Positions 1 to 9,085 of a DNA stretch of 64,000 nucleotides are shown here, piece by piece; the first letter of the stretch is position 1; every line of letters begins with the position of its first letter. The DNA comes from Gordonia sediminis. Its GTDB lineage: Bacteria; Actinomycetota; Actinomycetes; Mycobacteriales; Mycobacteriaceae. The stretch lies in contig RZUM01000005.1 of assembly GCA_004193205.1 (NCBI GenBank), positions 62,001 to 126,000 of the forward strand. Direction: 5' to 3'. Under the pieces are notes generated by a model. It made no database searches. It was not told the origin of the DNA and saw nothing but the letters and a program-made list of their open reading frames with translations. The position numbers and the translations under genes are program-made.

Positions 1-1
1 C

Positions 2-580
2 GAGAACGCGCACGGTGGCCGGTCGGGCGCCGGCCGATCACGCGGAATCGCCGGTATCTCGATGTCCGGCACGGCAGTGATCCGAATTGCCGAGAATCAC
101 CCCGGTTTCTACCGAGCCGTCGGTTCGTACTCGGGGTGTGCCGACACCGCGTCCATTTCGGGGCAATTGACCCTGCGCACCGTCGCTTTCGTCCCGAGTG
201 GCGCCGACGCGAGCAACATGTACGGTCCGCCCGGCGATCCCGAGTGGGCGGCGCAAGACCCCGTCATCAATGCCGGCAAACTCGCCCGCCGTACTCCCGC
301 TCTGTGGATCAGTGCCGCGACAGGGCTGCCCGGTGCGCACGACAATCTTGCCGATCCGAGGATCGCGGGGAACGGGTCCTCGCTCGCTCGGCAGGTGGTC
401 GTCGGCGGGGTCGCCGAGGCGGTCGCTCGGTCGTGCACCGTCACGCTGGCGCACCGCTTGGCCGCGTTGCGGATTCCGGCAACCGTGAGACTCCTGCCGA
501 CCGGCAATCACTCGTGGGGCTATTGGCAGGACGAGATGCATCGATCGTGGCCGACGTTCGCACGGGCCCTCGGAGTGTGA
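2..580 (+). CDS. Antigen-85-type mycolyltransferase/esterase, 3' part only
   Basis: The frame is open from base 2, so the gene begins left of the window. The visible 192 residues carry the nucleophile elbow GISMSG near residue 20, a stretch SNMYGPPGDPEW followed by a DPVINAGKL-like segment that matches the antigen 85/FbpABC layout, and a late HSWGYW motif that supplies the catalytic histidine. The family consists of exported alpha/beta hydrolases that move mycolic acids onto trehalose or arabinogalactan, so its presence implies a mycolate-containing cell wall. The N-terminal signal peptide would lie outside the window. It ends 33 bases before the convergent MarR gene. A generic esterase of the same fold is the alternative. 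Confidence 0.85.
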   Translation, partial: ENAHGGRSGAGRSRGIAGISMSGTAVIRIAENHPGFYRAVGSYSGCADTASISGQLTLRTVAFVPSGADASNMYGPPGDPEWAAQDPVINAGKLARRTPALWISAATGLPGAHDNLADPRIAGNGSSLARQVVVGGVAEAVARSCTVTLAHRLAALRIPATVRLLPTGNHSWGYWQDEMHRSWPTFARALGV

Positions 581-612
581 CCGCGCATCCTATGCGGCCC
601 GTCTTCAACGCA

Positions 613-1146
613 TCAGGGTTCGGCGACCGCCGACGTCGGTTCCGACCGCCCCTCCCACATGGTCGGGTCCTCCTCAGGTGAGGGCAGATCGAGCCCGAGG
701 TCGGCCATATGCGGCAGCACCCGGTCGATCACCGCGTTCAGGTTCGACAGGTGTTCGGCGTCGAGAGCGTCGAAGAGAAGACGATGCGCCTCGTCGCTGT
801 GCCGGGGCGCGGCCGACCGCACGACCTCCATACCGGCATCGGTCAGTACGACCGACACCGCACGACGGTCGGGATTCGTCGGCGACCTGACCCGGCGCAC
901 CCAGCCCCGACGCTCCATCGCGGTAATGGCGTGCGACAGTCTGCTCTGTTCGCTGTGCGCGAGTACGGCCAGCCGCCTCATCCCGATGGTCCGGTCGGGC
1001 GCCTCGGAGAGCCGGAACAGGATTCGGTACTGCGAGTGGGTCAGACCGCTGTCGCTGCGCAGCTGGGCGTCGAGTGCGTCGTCGAGCAACGTGGACAACG
1101 TCAGGAACCCCCGAAAGGCCCGCTGCTGGTCCGGTGTGAGCGCCAT
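613..1146 (-). CDS. MarR-family transcriptional regulator
   Basis: A 177-residue winged-helix protein, slightly longer than the usual 140-170 residues because of an acidic, disordered C-terminal tail. The DNA-binding core includes SQYRILFRLSEAP, the recognition region LAVLAHSEQSRLSHAITAME and the wing segment RRVRSPTNPDRRAVSV, all typical of MarR. It is divergent from the dioxygenase at 1244, and the 97-base gap contains inverted repeats that fit MarR binding sites (see 1158-1202). Autoregulation and control of the dioxygenase and DsbA-like genes is an inference from this arrangement. The ligand is unknown; phenolic compounds are common for the family. Confidence 0.88.
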   Translation of the reverse strand: MALTPDQQRAFRGFLTLSTLLDDALDAQLRSDSGLTHSQYRILFRLSEAPDRTIGMRRLAVLAHSEQSRLSHAITAMERRGWVRRVRSPTNPDRRAVSVVLTDAGMEVVRSAAPRHSDEAHRLLFDALDAEHLSNLNAVIDRVLPHMADLGLDLPSPEEDPTMWEGRSEPTSAVAEP

Positions 1147-1157
1147 GACCTCAGCGT

Positions 1158-1202
1158 AACAACTTGTTGAACTTTCATGGACTCTGTCGTACCATCAAAG
1201 TT
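1158..1202. promoter_or_regulatory. Candidate MarR operators between divergent genes
   Basis: Two nested inverted repeats lie between the MarR start (1146) and the dioxygenase start (1244). The first is AACAA-C-TTGTT at 1158-1168, a perfect 5-bp-armed palindrome. The second pairs AACTTTCATGG (1170-1180) with CCATCAAAGTT (1192-1202), matching 10 of 11 positions around an 11-base spacer. AT-rich palindromes of this kind in a MarR divergent promoter are the usual binding sites; binding itself is inferred. Confidence 0.55.
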
Positions 1203-1243
1203 AGATGAAGATTCATACACCTCGATGATCGACGAAGGACCCC

Positions 1244-2044
1244 ATGACCGCCGCACAGTCACCCTCCACGATGCCGATCGCATTCCTCGGGCACGGCACT
1301 CCGATGAACGCGATCGAGCACAACCGGTACACGCAGTCGTGGGCGGAGTTCGGCCGGTCCGTCCCGCGGCCGCGAGCAATCCTGGTGATCAGCGCGCACT
1401 GGTACATCAATGCCACCGCCGTCACCGCGATGGCGCGGCCGCGGACCATCCACGACTTCTACGGATTTCCGCGCGAACTGTTCGAATTCGACTATCCGGC
1501 ACCGGGATTACCCGAGCTGGCCGGCGAGGTCGCCGAGGTCGTCAAGCCGACCTGGGTGGGCAGCGACACCGACAGTTGGGGTATCGATCACGGCGCGTGG
1601 TCGGTGCTCGCGCACGCTTTCCCGGATGCCGACATCCCGATCGTCCAACTGAGCATCAACGGCGAACGCGATCTGGACTACCACTTCGACCTGGGCACGC
1701 GACTCGCGCCGCTCCGGGAGTCCGGTGTGCTGATCCTCGGTAGCGGCAATATCGTGCACAACCTGCGCGCGGTGAACTTCTCTCTCCCCGACGCCGGCTA
1801 CGACTGGGCCCAGCGCTTCGACGACGCCGCGCGTGAGGCCATGCTCGGCGACCCGTCCGGCTACCCGGCGCTGGCCGGGCATCGCGACTACGCCAAGGCC
1901 GTCCCGACGCCCGATCATTTCCTGCCCTCGGTGTACCTCGCGGGCCTGAAGGCCGCCTCAGGCGGCGACAATCCGTCGACCACCGTCCTCGTCGACGGAT
2001 GCTCCTATGGATCGTTGTCGATGACGTCCTACGCTGTGAACTGA
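1244..2044 (+). CDS. DODA-type extradiol ring-cleavage dioxygenase (YgiD-like)
   Basis: A 266-residue protein of the LigB/4,5-DOPA dioxygenase class, of normal length. The metal-binding histidines expected for the class are visible: FLGHGTPM near residue 16, ISAHW near residue 48, GSGNIVHNL near residue 168 and TPDHFLPS near residue 224. These enzymes are cytosolic and open catecholic rings at the extradiol position; substrate cannot be read from sequence. The ATG at 1244 follows a purine-rich AAGGA. The gene is divergent from MarR and followed after 47 bases by a DsbA-fold protein, so the two probably form one MarR-controlled unit answering phenolic or redox stress. Confidence 0.87.
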   Translation: MTAAQSPSTMPIAFLGHGTPMNAIEHNRYTQSWAEFGRSVPRPRAILVISAHWYINATAVTAMARPRTIHDFYGFPRELFEFDYPAPGLPELAGEVAEVVKPTWVGSDTDSWGIDHGAWSVLAHAFPDADIPIVQLSINGERDLDYHFDLGTRLAPLRESGVLILGSGNIVHNLRAVNFSLPDAGYDWAQRFDDAAREAMLGDPSGYPALAGHRDYAKAVPTPDHFLPSVYLAGLKAASGGDNPSTTVLVDGCSYGSLSMTSYAVN

Positions 2045-2091
2045 CTCCATCGGGCGACCACGACCGGGCGTCCGGAGACGAGAGGACACCG

Positions 2092-2820
2092 ATGGCCGAC
2101 GCCGACATCAACTTCTACTTCGATCCGGTGTGCCCGTTCGCGTGGATCACCAGCAAATGGGTTCGCAAGGTCGGGGCCCAGCGCCATTACACCGTCGACT
2201 GGCGGTTCATCTCGCTGCGGTTGCTCAACGCGCACATCGACTACGCCTCGCACTTTCCGCCGGAGTACGAGGCCGGACACAACGCCGGGCTACGTCTGCT
2301 CCGTGCGGCCGCAAGCATCCGCGGCGAACATGGACGCGAGCCGATGGATGCCTTCTACACGGCGTGCGGCACCCGCATCTTCGACGCGCACCGCGGCACC
2401 TACATGGCCGACGGCCGTGATCGCCGCGGGACCGAGGATTTCCTCGGACCGATCCTCACCGAACTCGGGCTGCCCGCACATCATCTCGCGGCACTCGACG
2501 ATGCGTCCTTCGACGCCGAGATCCAAGCCGAGACCGATGAGGCGCTGGGGCTGACCGGCCGCGACGTCGGCACGCCCATCATCCACTTCGAGCCGCCGCA
2601 CGGCGTCGCGTTCTTCGGACCGGTCATCAGCCGGGTACCAGGCGACGACGAGGCGGTCGTGTTGTGGGATCACGTGATCGGACTCGCCGGCTTCCCCGGT
2701 TTCGCCGAATTGAAACGCAGCCTACGGGAAAGGCCGCAGCTCAGGGCATTCGGCGTCGACGTTGACGAAGCGGGCGAGCCGGAGGATTGGCACGCCGGGA
2801 GCCGGCGGACCACGCCGTGA
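2092..2820 (+). CDS. DsbA-fold oxidoreductase, Rv2466c-like
   Basis: The ATG at 2092 is preceded by GAGAGGA and gives 242 residues. The start is thioredoxin-like: residues 6-13 read INFYFDPV, followed by a CPFAW site. The family signature WITSKW and a late VAFFGPVISRVP match the mycobacterial Rv2466c/mycothiol-dependent nitroreductase group (DsbA/HCCA isomerase fold). Only the first cysteine of a CxxC site is present (CPFA), so classical disulfide exchange is unlikely; a mycothiol-linked monothiol mechanism or an isomerase-like activity fits better. It lies 47 bases after the dioxygenase and is probably co-transcribed with it. Confidence 0.8.
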   Translation: MADADINFYFDPVCPFAWITSKWVRKVGAQRHYTVDWRFISLRLLNAHIDYASHFPPEYEAGHNAGLRLLRAAASIRGEHGREPMDAFYTACGTRIFDAHRGTYMADGRDRRGTEDFLGPILTELGLPAHHLAALDDASFDAEIQAETDEALGLTGRDVGTPIIHFEPPHGVAFFGPVISRVPGDDEAVVLWDHVIGLAGFPGFAELKRSLRERPQLRAFGVDVDEAGEPEDWHAGSRRTTP

Positions 2821-2835
2821 TCGGAAGGCCGGACT

Positions 2836-3363
2836 TCAGCCGTCGAGGTTGATGAGCAACTCCCACGGCGACGACACGACGAACTGACCGGTGAACGTGG
2901 TCTGGACGTAGCCCGTCGGGGTCAGGTCCAGCGCCGTCAAGGTCCTGTCCTCGGCGACGATCCAGTAGTGGGCTATGCCGACGTCCTCGTACTCGCTGCG
3001 CTTGGTGACCCGATCGGTCCGCCGGGACCCCGGCGAAATGACCTCGACGGCAAGCACCACCTGGTCGGGGGTGATCGCCGAGTCATCCGCAGCAGTCGAT
3101 CGCACGATCACGTCGGGAGAACGGACCGTCGCAGGTGTGTGAGGGTCGACAACGACATCAACCTCCGGCAGGACTTCGAATCCGTCGGGAATCTGGTCGG
3201 AAAGCTGAGTCGCCAAGCTGAACGCCATTCACGCATGGGCGGGAGTTGGACGCGGCGCCACAACGAGCACACCCTCCTGGAGTTCGACGCGCGCGCCGTT
3301 GTCCTCGCCCCGCGCACGCCAGTCATCGAGCGACAACAAGTGCGCGCCGGAGGCAACAGTCAT
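2836..3363 (-). pseudogene. Uma2/DUF820 family nuclease-fold gene broken by one in-frame stop
   Basis: Reading from the ATG at 3363 gives 44 codons with a typical Uma2 beginning (HLLSLDDWRARGEDNG, then ELQEGVLVVAPRPTPAH), then TGA at 3229-3231, then the same frame continues as MAFSLATQLSDQ and the conserved core VLPEVDVVVD, RSPDVIV, VLAVEVISPGS. Nothing else shifts, so a single base change (CGA to TGA would fit) splits an otherwise complete gene of about 175 codons. The family has a PD-(D/E)XK-like fold of uncertain role. The downstream ATG at 3228 could still make a 130-residue protein lacking the N-terminal strand. A sequencing error at one base is the alternative. Confidence 0.8.
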
Positions 3364-3419
3364 GGCGCCCATTGTAGTGGCAGACGCCACGCCCGATACG
3401 TGTCCCGGGTTGTGCGTCC

Positions 3420-4961
3420 CTACCGCAGCGGATCACCCCACTCGACCTGACCACGCAGCCGGTTCTTCAACAGTTTCCCGCCCGCATTACGTGGCAGCGC
3501 TTCGCCGGACACCGAGACGTACTGCGGAATCTTGAAGTCGGCCAGGTTCTTTCGACAGTGCTCGAGGACCGCGTCGAGGTCGACGTCGCCCGACTCGACA
3601 ACCAGTACGGCCCCGACCTTCTCGCCCATGACGTCGTCGGGCACGGGCACCACCGCCGCGTCGAGAACCCCCGGTGCGGACAGGAGCACGGCCTCCACCT
3701 CGATGCTCGACACGTTCTCACCGCCGCGGTTGATGATGTCCTTGATCCGGTCGACGATGTGGACGCGGCCGGCGTCGTCCACGCGTACCACGTCCCCGGT
3801 GTGCAGCCAACCGTCGATGATGGTGGTGGCGTCGGCGTCCGGCCGCTGCCAGTAGCCGGACGTGACGTTGGCGCCGCGCACGACAAGTTCCCCGATTGTC
3901 GGGTCGTCGGCGATCGGCACGATGCCGATGTCGACCGACGGAACCGCGTAGCCGACCGAATCGGCGTGCTCGACGGCATCGCCATCGGGCAAAACGGTGA
4001 CCAGGGAGGCGGTTTCGGTCATGCCGTAGCCGTTCATCACCGTGGCCTGAGGGAAGGCCGCTTTGAGCTGCTGCACCACCGACGGTGCGATCGGCGCACC
4101 GCCATAGCCGACGACACGCACACCGGACACGTCGGCATCCGCGAACCCCGGATACCGCAGCAGGAGCCCGTACACGGCAGGGACGGTGATCAGGTAGCCG
4201 ATCTTCTCGGTGACGATGACATCGGCCAGCACGGCGACGTCGAGCTGCGGCATGATCACCGACGTACCGCCGACATACGTGGCGACCAGCAGCTGCGAGT
4301 TGCAGCCGGTCACATGGAACAGTGGCACCGAGATCAGCGTGCGGTAGTCGCGACCTGCGTCGCGGTCCAGACCCGAACAGCGAATCATGTTCTCGGCGTT
4401 CGTGATGAACGCCTCGTGGGTGGTGGGCACGCCCTTGGGGCGTCCGGTGGTACCCGACGTGTAGAAGAAGGCGGCGACGTCACCGGACGTCGTAATTTCG
4501 GCGGCGTACGGGTCACCGTCGGGAAGCGGGGTACCCGGCGCCAGGTCGAGGGTGACCCCGGCATCCTCCAGGACGAAGACCACCTCGGGTTCAGCCGATC
4601 GGGTGTTGACCGCGACGACGATCCCCCCGGCCAGCAGGGTGCCCCAGAAGGCGAGCACCCAGTCGACACCGGCCGGGTAACGGACCGAGACCCGATCCCC
4701 GTTGACAACCCCCTGTGCGCGCAGCCCGCCCGCCACGCGAGCCGCGGCCTGCCACAGTTCGGAGTAGGTGAGTCGGCGACCACCGAGCTCGACGACGGCC
4801 TCGACGTCCGGCTGCGCGGAGACCCGCTCATGAAGGACGTCGATGAGGGTCGCTGGCACGTCGGCGTATCGCAAAACCCCGGTGGCGTCACGCACCACAC
4901 CGTCTCGACCAAACGGATTGTGGTCGCGGCTGATCTCGATGACGGCGGTGTCGGTCATCAT
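3420..4961 (-). CDS. AMP-dependent acyl-CoA synthetase (FadD-like)
   Basis: About 513 residues from the paired ATGs at 4961/4958; the longer open frame to 5141 would overlap the divergent gene. Adenylate-forming motifs are complete: phosphate loop FYTSGTTGRPKG, A5-like NGYGMTETASL, A7 WLHTGDV, A8 VDRIKDIINRGGEN, and the catalytic lysine in NAGGKLLK near the C-terminus. The enzyme activates a carboxylic acid through an acyl-AMP to its CoA thioester in the cytosol. Chain length or aromatic preference cannot be told. It is divergent from the FAD oxidase pseudogene with about 67 bases between the starts. Confidence 0.86.
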   Translation of the reverse strand: MMTDTAVIEISRDHNPFGRDGVVRDATGVLRYADVPATLIDVLHERVSAQPDVEAVVELGGRRLTYSELWQAAARVAGGLRAQGVVNGDRVSVRYPAGVDWVLAFWGTLLAGGIVVAVNTRSAEPEVVFVLEDAGVTLDLAPGTPLPDGDPYAAEITTSGDVAAFFYTSGTTGRPKGVPTTHEAFITNAENMIRCSGLDRDAGRDYRTLISVPLFHVTGCNSQLLVATYVGGTSVIMPQLDVAVLADVIVTEKIGYLITVPAVYGLLLRYPGFADADVSGVRVVGYGGAPIAPSVVQQLKAAFPQATVMNGYGMTETASLVTVLPDGDAVEHADSVGYAVPSVDIGIVPIADDPTIGELVVRGANVTSGYWQRPDADATTIIDGWLHTGDVVRVDDAGRVHIVDRIKDIINRGGENVSSIEVEAVLLSAPGVLDAAVVPVPDDVMGEKVGAVLVVESGDVDLDAVLEHCRKNLADFKIPQYVSVSGEALPRNAGGKLLKNRLRGQVEWGDPLR

Positions 4962-5028
4962 CCGTTTGTACCCCGCGCCCATCACTCTCGGTAACATCTT
5001 CGACCAAACCGCCAGGGAGGACAGGGGT

Positions 5029-6612
5029 ATGTCGACACGCAGTTGGTGGGGCTGGGGCTCCGACGAGGCCGCCCTGACCTCGGCGGAGATCGATGATCTG
5101 CTGACTCGCGTGGCGGCACTGCTTCCCGACCACGACTTCACCGATCACCCGCCACCGGCCCCGCAGAGCCTGCCCGTGCCACCACCGCGGATCTCGGTGC
5201 CGGCCACGCTGTCGGCGGTGTTCTCCGATGACGTGCGCGAACGGCTGTGTCACGCGCGCGGTAAGGCATTTCGCGACGTGGTCCGCAACCTGCACGGCGA
5301 CGTCTCCCACGTACCCGATCTCGTCGCGCGGCCGAGGACCGAGACCGATGTCATCGATGTCCTCGACTTCTGTTCTGCCAACGCCGTCGCAGCCATCCCG
5401 TACGGCGGCGGCAGTTCGGTGGTCGGCGGCGTCGAACCGCGATTCGATCATCCGGCCGTCACCCTCGATCTCGGTCGGCTCGACCGCGTCGTCGAGATCG
5501 ACGATGTCACCCGGTCGGCACGTATCCAGGCCGGTGCGCTCGGCCCACAGATCGAGGATCAGCTCAGACCGGCCGGCCTGACCCTGCGCCACTTCCCGCA
5601 GTCCTTCGAGTTCTCCTCGCTCGGCGGCTGGCTCGCGACTCGCGCGGGAGGACATTTCGCCACGCTCTACACCCATATCGACGACCTCACCGAGTCGATT
5701 CGTGCGATCACCCCGGCCGGTGTGAGCGAGTCACGCCGATTGCCGGCGAGCGGTGCGGGGCCGTCGCCGGATCGTCTGTTCCTCGGTTCGGAGGGAACGC
5801 TCGGTGTCATCACCGAGGCGTGGATGCGCCTGCAGGGACGGCCCCGTTTCGGCACGACGGTGTCGATGGGTTTCGACCGCTTCCATGACGCGGTCCTTGC
5901 CACCAGGGCAATTGCGCAGGCAGGCCTGTAAACGTCCAATTGCCGTCTGCTCGACCCGGCCGAGGCCTTCATCAACGCCGGCACCGAGTCACCTGGCGGG
6001 GTACTGATTCTCGCGTTCGAATCGGCCGATCACCCGGTCGGCCCGTGGATCGACCGTGCTGTCGAGATCGCCACCGACCATGCAGGCCACGTTCTGTCCC
6101 AACGTGATCGAGCAGAGCACGACAACACCGGCGACCATGCGTCGGCGGCGTGGCGGTCGGCGTTCATCAGGATGCCCTACCAGCGCGACGCCCTCGCCCG
6201 GCGCAGCATGATCGTCGAGACCTTCGAGACCGCCTGCACCTGGGATCGCTTCGACGCCCTGCACACCGCGGTCACCGCCGCCGCCACCGATGCCGTGCAG
6301 CGGATCTGCGGTGCGGGGGTCGTCGCCTGCCGTTTCACCCACGTCTATCCCGACGGACCGGCGCCCTACTACAGCATCTACGCCCCGGGCCGCTGGGGTT
6401 CCACGGTGGCACAGTGGGACGAGATCAAGTCCGCTGTGTCCGAGGCGATTTCGAAAAACCACGGAACCATCACACACCATCACGCGGTGGGTCGCGATCA
6501 TCGCCCCTGGTACGACACCGAACGGCCCGACCTGTTCGCGGCGGCCTTGACCGCGGCCAAGCAGGTGCTGGACCCCGCGGGCATCCTCAACCCGGGTGTC
6601 CTGGTGGGCTGA
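5029..6612 (+). pseudogene. FAD-binding oxidase (AGPS/glycolate-oxidase type) with an in-frame TAA
   Basis: The ATG at 5029 follows GGGAGGA. The frame encodes the PCMH FAD-binding domain with PYGGGSSVVGG near residue 124, and continues to GLGTLGVITEA-like sequence near residue 263, then stops at TAA 5929-5931. The same frame then resumes without any shift (TSNCRLLDPAEAFINAG) and runs to the normal family ending PAGILNPGVLVG at 6612. In relatives this point reads LYPSN; here it is L-stop-TSN, so two adjacent C to A changes would explain it. Intact length would be 527 residues. Alkyl-dihydroxyacetone-phosphate synthase or a D-2-hydroxyacid oxidase are the likely ancestral activities. Confidence 0.82.
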
Positions 6613-6643
6613 ATCCCAACCGGTCGGAGAGCAGGCGTCGGTG

Positions 6644-8206
6644 TCACCGGCGCAACTCGCCCTCGATCATCCGCAGCGATTCCCTGTCGACGAAGTACGA
6701 GAGATGTTGCGTCCCTGTCGACGACGGGACGATCGCCACACTCGGGCCGGGCAACGACGTCCCGTCGATCTCCGACATCGAATCGGTGTTGACCACCAGA
6801 TCATTCGCCGTGCCCATGAGCGGGTCGACGACGTCGTCGGCGAGGCGCTCGAGGGCATCGCCGACCGGGTTCTGTGGCCCGACGATCTGGTCCGGTTCGA
6901 AGTCGGTCACGACGGTGCGGTACGGCGGCCGCACTGCACCGCCGCCGGGCGCGTTGAGCTCGTCGAGGAACGGATTGTCCGAAGGGCGCATGCTCGCCAG
7001 CCCGGGCAGATTCTGCGCGTCGACGGCCTGGGCGATGACGGCTTTCGCGCACGCGGCGACCAGACTCAGCGACTCCCGCGTCACGTTCTCGGCGATCGGC
7101 CCGGCCCACTGGCGGGCGACGTCGGCCGCCAGCGCGGTCCACAGGTCGAGTAGGGTCCTCCAATTCGTCGGCGCGGCGAGCAGCGTGCCCGCGTTGGGTC
7201 CGGCGACCATGATCAGCTTCTCGATCCCGACCCCGTCGACGGGGGCCGTCAGTTCGACGAAGCTGCGCGCCACCAGCGCCCCCCGTGAATGGGTGACGAC
7301 GTCGACGGCGAGGGTGGCCCCACCGAACCGGTCGCGGACCTCGGCCGCCAGCGAAGCGAGCGCCTGCCGCAGTTCGTCGGCGTTGTGCTTCGGCGACTCA
7401 CTCAGCGTCCGGTGGGTGAAACCCAGGACGGCGTCGTACCGGCCGAGCATCGAATCCAGGAATGCCTTCGCGTCGTCGTTGCTCTCCAGCACACCGAAAC
7501 CGCCGACGGTGGTGACGAAGGTGCCGTGCACCAGCAGCAGCACCCGCACCACCCCCGGCGTCGCGGGCGGCGTCACGTCGCCGATCCGAAAGCGGCGCCA
7601 CGACAGCGGATTCTGATCCGTGATGGTGATCAGGCCGGGATGCACGATCGCCGTCTCGACGGTACGTACCAGCGCTGCCGCGGCCACCGACGGCAGCCGG
7701 AAGATCGCCGCACGCACCCGCGTGGGCAGGCCCGGCGTGCGGCCCGATCCGATCAACGCGGCCGGACGCGTGCCCGACGGGCGTCGGAATGCCACGGTCC
7801 GGATGCCACCGATCGCCGCCGGATCCGGGTCCGCAGGCGTGCCGGGGGCACCGGACGTCGCGGGCGGACCGAACGTCACCGGCGGATCGGACGTAATGGG
7901 CGCGTCGGACGCCGCCGGCACGGTCCAGACATAGATACCGTCGTGCTCGATCAGGGTGACGGTGTTCTCGGGCGCCGTCCGCGGCACGATCACCCCCTCT
8001 CCGCCACACGCATGCAGTTCGTCGAGGACCGACTCGGGCACGGTGATCGAGGCACAGCACACCAGGTTGACCGTGCCGTCCCCCTCGAACGCGCGGACGA
8101 TGAGGTCGTCGTCGGGCAACTCGGTGACCGTGACCTGATCCCAGGGCAGCGACTCGTCGCCCGGCAGGCGGATGATCATCTCGCCTTGGTGGTATGTGCG
8201 GCCCAC
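6644..8206 (-). CDS. Alpha/beta-hydrolase with THSRG nucleophile motif, large variable N-terminal region
   Basis: I choose the GTG at 8206 because GGAGG sits five bases upstream; the ATG at 8179 has a poorer site. The product is 520 residues. Residues 1-90 form an acidic domain, 91-130 a Pro/Gly/Ala-rich linker made of repeated SDPP/FGPP-like units, and the second half is a lipase-like alpha/beta domain with VLLLVHGTF (oxyanion strand) and VVTHSRGALVAR (nucleophile elbow with THSRG in place of GxSxG). No signal peptide or membrane segment is evident. The substrate is unknown; hydrolases of this build are sometimes found beside caspase-like or CHAT proteins, none of which is present here. Confidence 0.72.
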   Translation of the reverse strand: MGRTYHQGEMIIRLPGDESLPWDQVTVTELPDDDLIVRAFEGDGTVNLVCCASITVPESVLDELHACGGEGVIVPRTAPENTVTLIEHDGIYVWTVPAASDAPITSDPPVTFGPPATSGAPGTPADPDPAAIGGIRTVAFRRPSGTRPAALIGSGRTPGLPTRVRAAIFRLPSVAAAALVRTVETAIVHPGLITITDQNPLSWRRFRIGDVTPPATPGVVRVLLLVHGTFVTTVGGFGVLESNDDAKAFLDSMLGRYDAVLGFTHRTLSESPKHNADELRQALASLAAEVRDRFGGATLAVDVVTHSRGALVARSFVELTAPVDGVGIEKLIMVAGPNAGTLLAAPTNWRTLLDLWTALAADVARQWAGPIAENVTRESLSLVAACAKAVIAQAVDAQNLPGLASMRPSDNPFLDELNAPGGGAVRPPYRTVVTDFEPDQIVGPQNPVGDALERLADDVVDPLMGTANDLVVNTDSMSEIDGTSLPGPSVAIVPSSTGTQHLSYFVDRESLRMIEGELRR

Positions 8207-8255
8207 TGTTCCTCCGATCGGTTGCCCTCGCCCCCGCCACCCATCTCGAGGGTAG

Positions 8256-9085
8256 GCCCAGTGGTCGACCGGCGTCGAACAGGCGGTCAACCAGAAGGCC
8301 GACCTGATCATCCTGTCGCAGGGCATCGATGCTCGCTGATCAAGCCCGAACTGGAAAAGGCCGACGCGGCAGGCATTCCCGTGTTGCTGACGCACACCAC
8401 GCTGCGCGGCGAGGCGCTGCCGGCCGACCTCGCCGGCCTCATCGACGCCTACACCGACGCACCCCTCGCCGAGGCCAACCGTCTGACCGTCGACTGGATG
8501 ATCGACCAGACCGAGGGCAAGGGCAACGCCCTGATCATCACCTCCGACGAGGTACCGCCGGCCAAGGCCGAGGTGTCAGCGATGCAGGACGAGCTCGAGA
8601 AGTATTGCCCCGGATGCAAATACAAGGTCGTGAACGTCCCGGTTGCGGAGTGGGCCACCAAGATCCAACCGGAGGTGCAGTCGGCGCTGTCGGCGGACCC
8701 GTCGATCAACTTCGTCCTGCCGATCTACGATTCGATGTCGCTGTATGCGCAGGCCGGGATCAAGGCGGCCGGCAAGGCGGGACAGGTGCAGATCTCCTCG
8801 GTCAACGGCACCCCCGCGGTGCTGAAGATCCAGCAGGACGACGGCATCGTCACCATGAACGTCGGCGAGTCGATCCCGTGGCCGGCCTGGGCGACCATGG
8901 ATCAGGCGGGCCGGTTGCTGCTCGGTCTGCCGCCGGTGGCCGACGGTGCCGAACAGACCCCGCTCAAGCTGATCACCGCGGACAACATCGACTCCACCGG
9001 CACCCCGCCGCAGCCCGACAAGGGTTACGGCACCGCCTATGTCGACGGCTACGAGGCTCTGTGGGGCAGCGGTGCCCAGTCCTGA
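8256..9085 (+). pseudogene. Sugar-type ABC substrate-binding protein, 5'-truncated and frameshifted
   Basis: The remaining sequence starts in mid-protein (TGVEQAVNQKADLIILSQGI) directly after a stop codon at 8253-8255, with no signal peptide and roughly the first 80-100 residues gone. At about 8332 one base is missing: the frame changes from the end of LSQGIDA to SLIKPELEKADAAGIPV. From there it is open to 9085 with periplasmic-binding-protein type 4 features such as PIYDSMSLYAQAGIKAAG. The protein should have been a lipoprotein binding a sugar or sugar-like ligand for the importer encoded next. The truncation point reads TGGTCGACCGG, a sequence also present at the permease deletion. Confidence 0.85.

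Noticed and set aside
3558-4994. 478-codon plus-strand frame
   Set aside because: Antisense to the acyl-CoA synthetase with complete adenylation motifs.
7289-9085. Open frame of 598 codons ending in the binding protein
   Set aside because: Only the part after about 8333 is meaningful; the first 340 codons are antisense to the hydrolase at 6644-8206. It is a chance fusion caused by the truncation.
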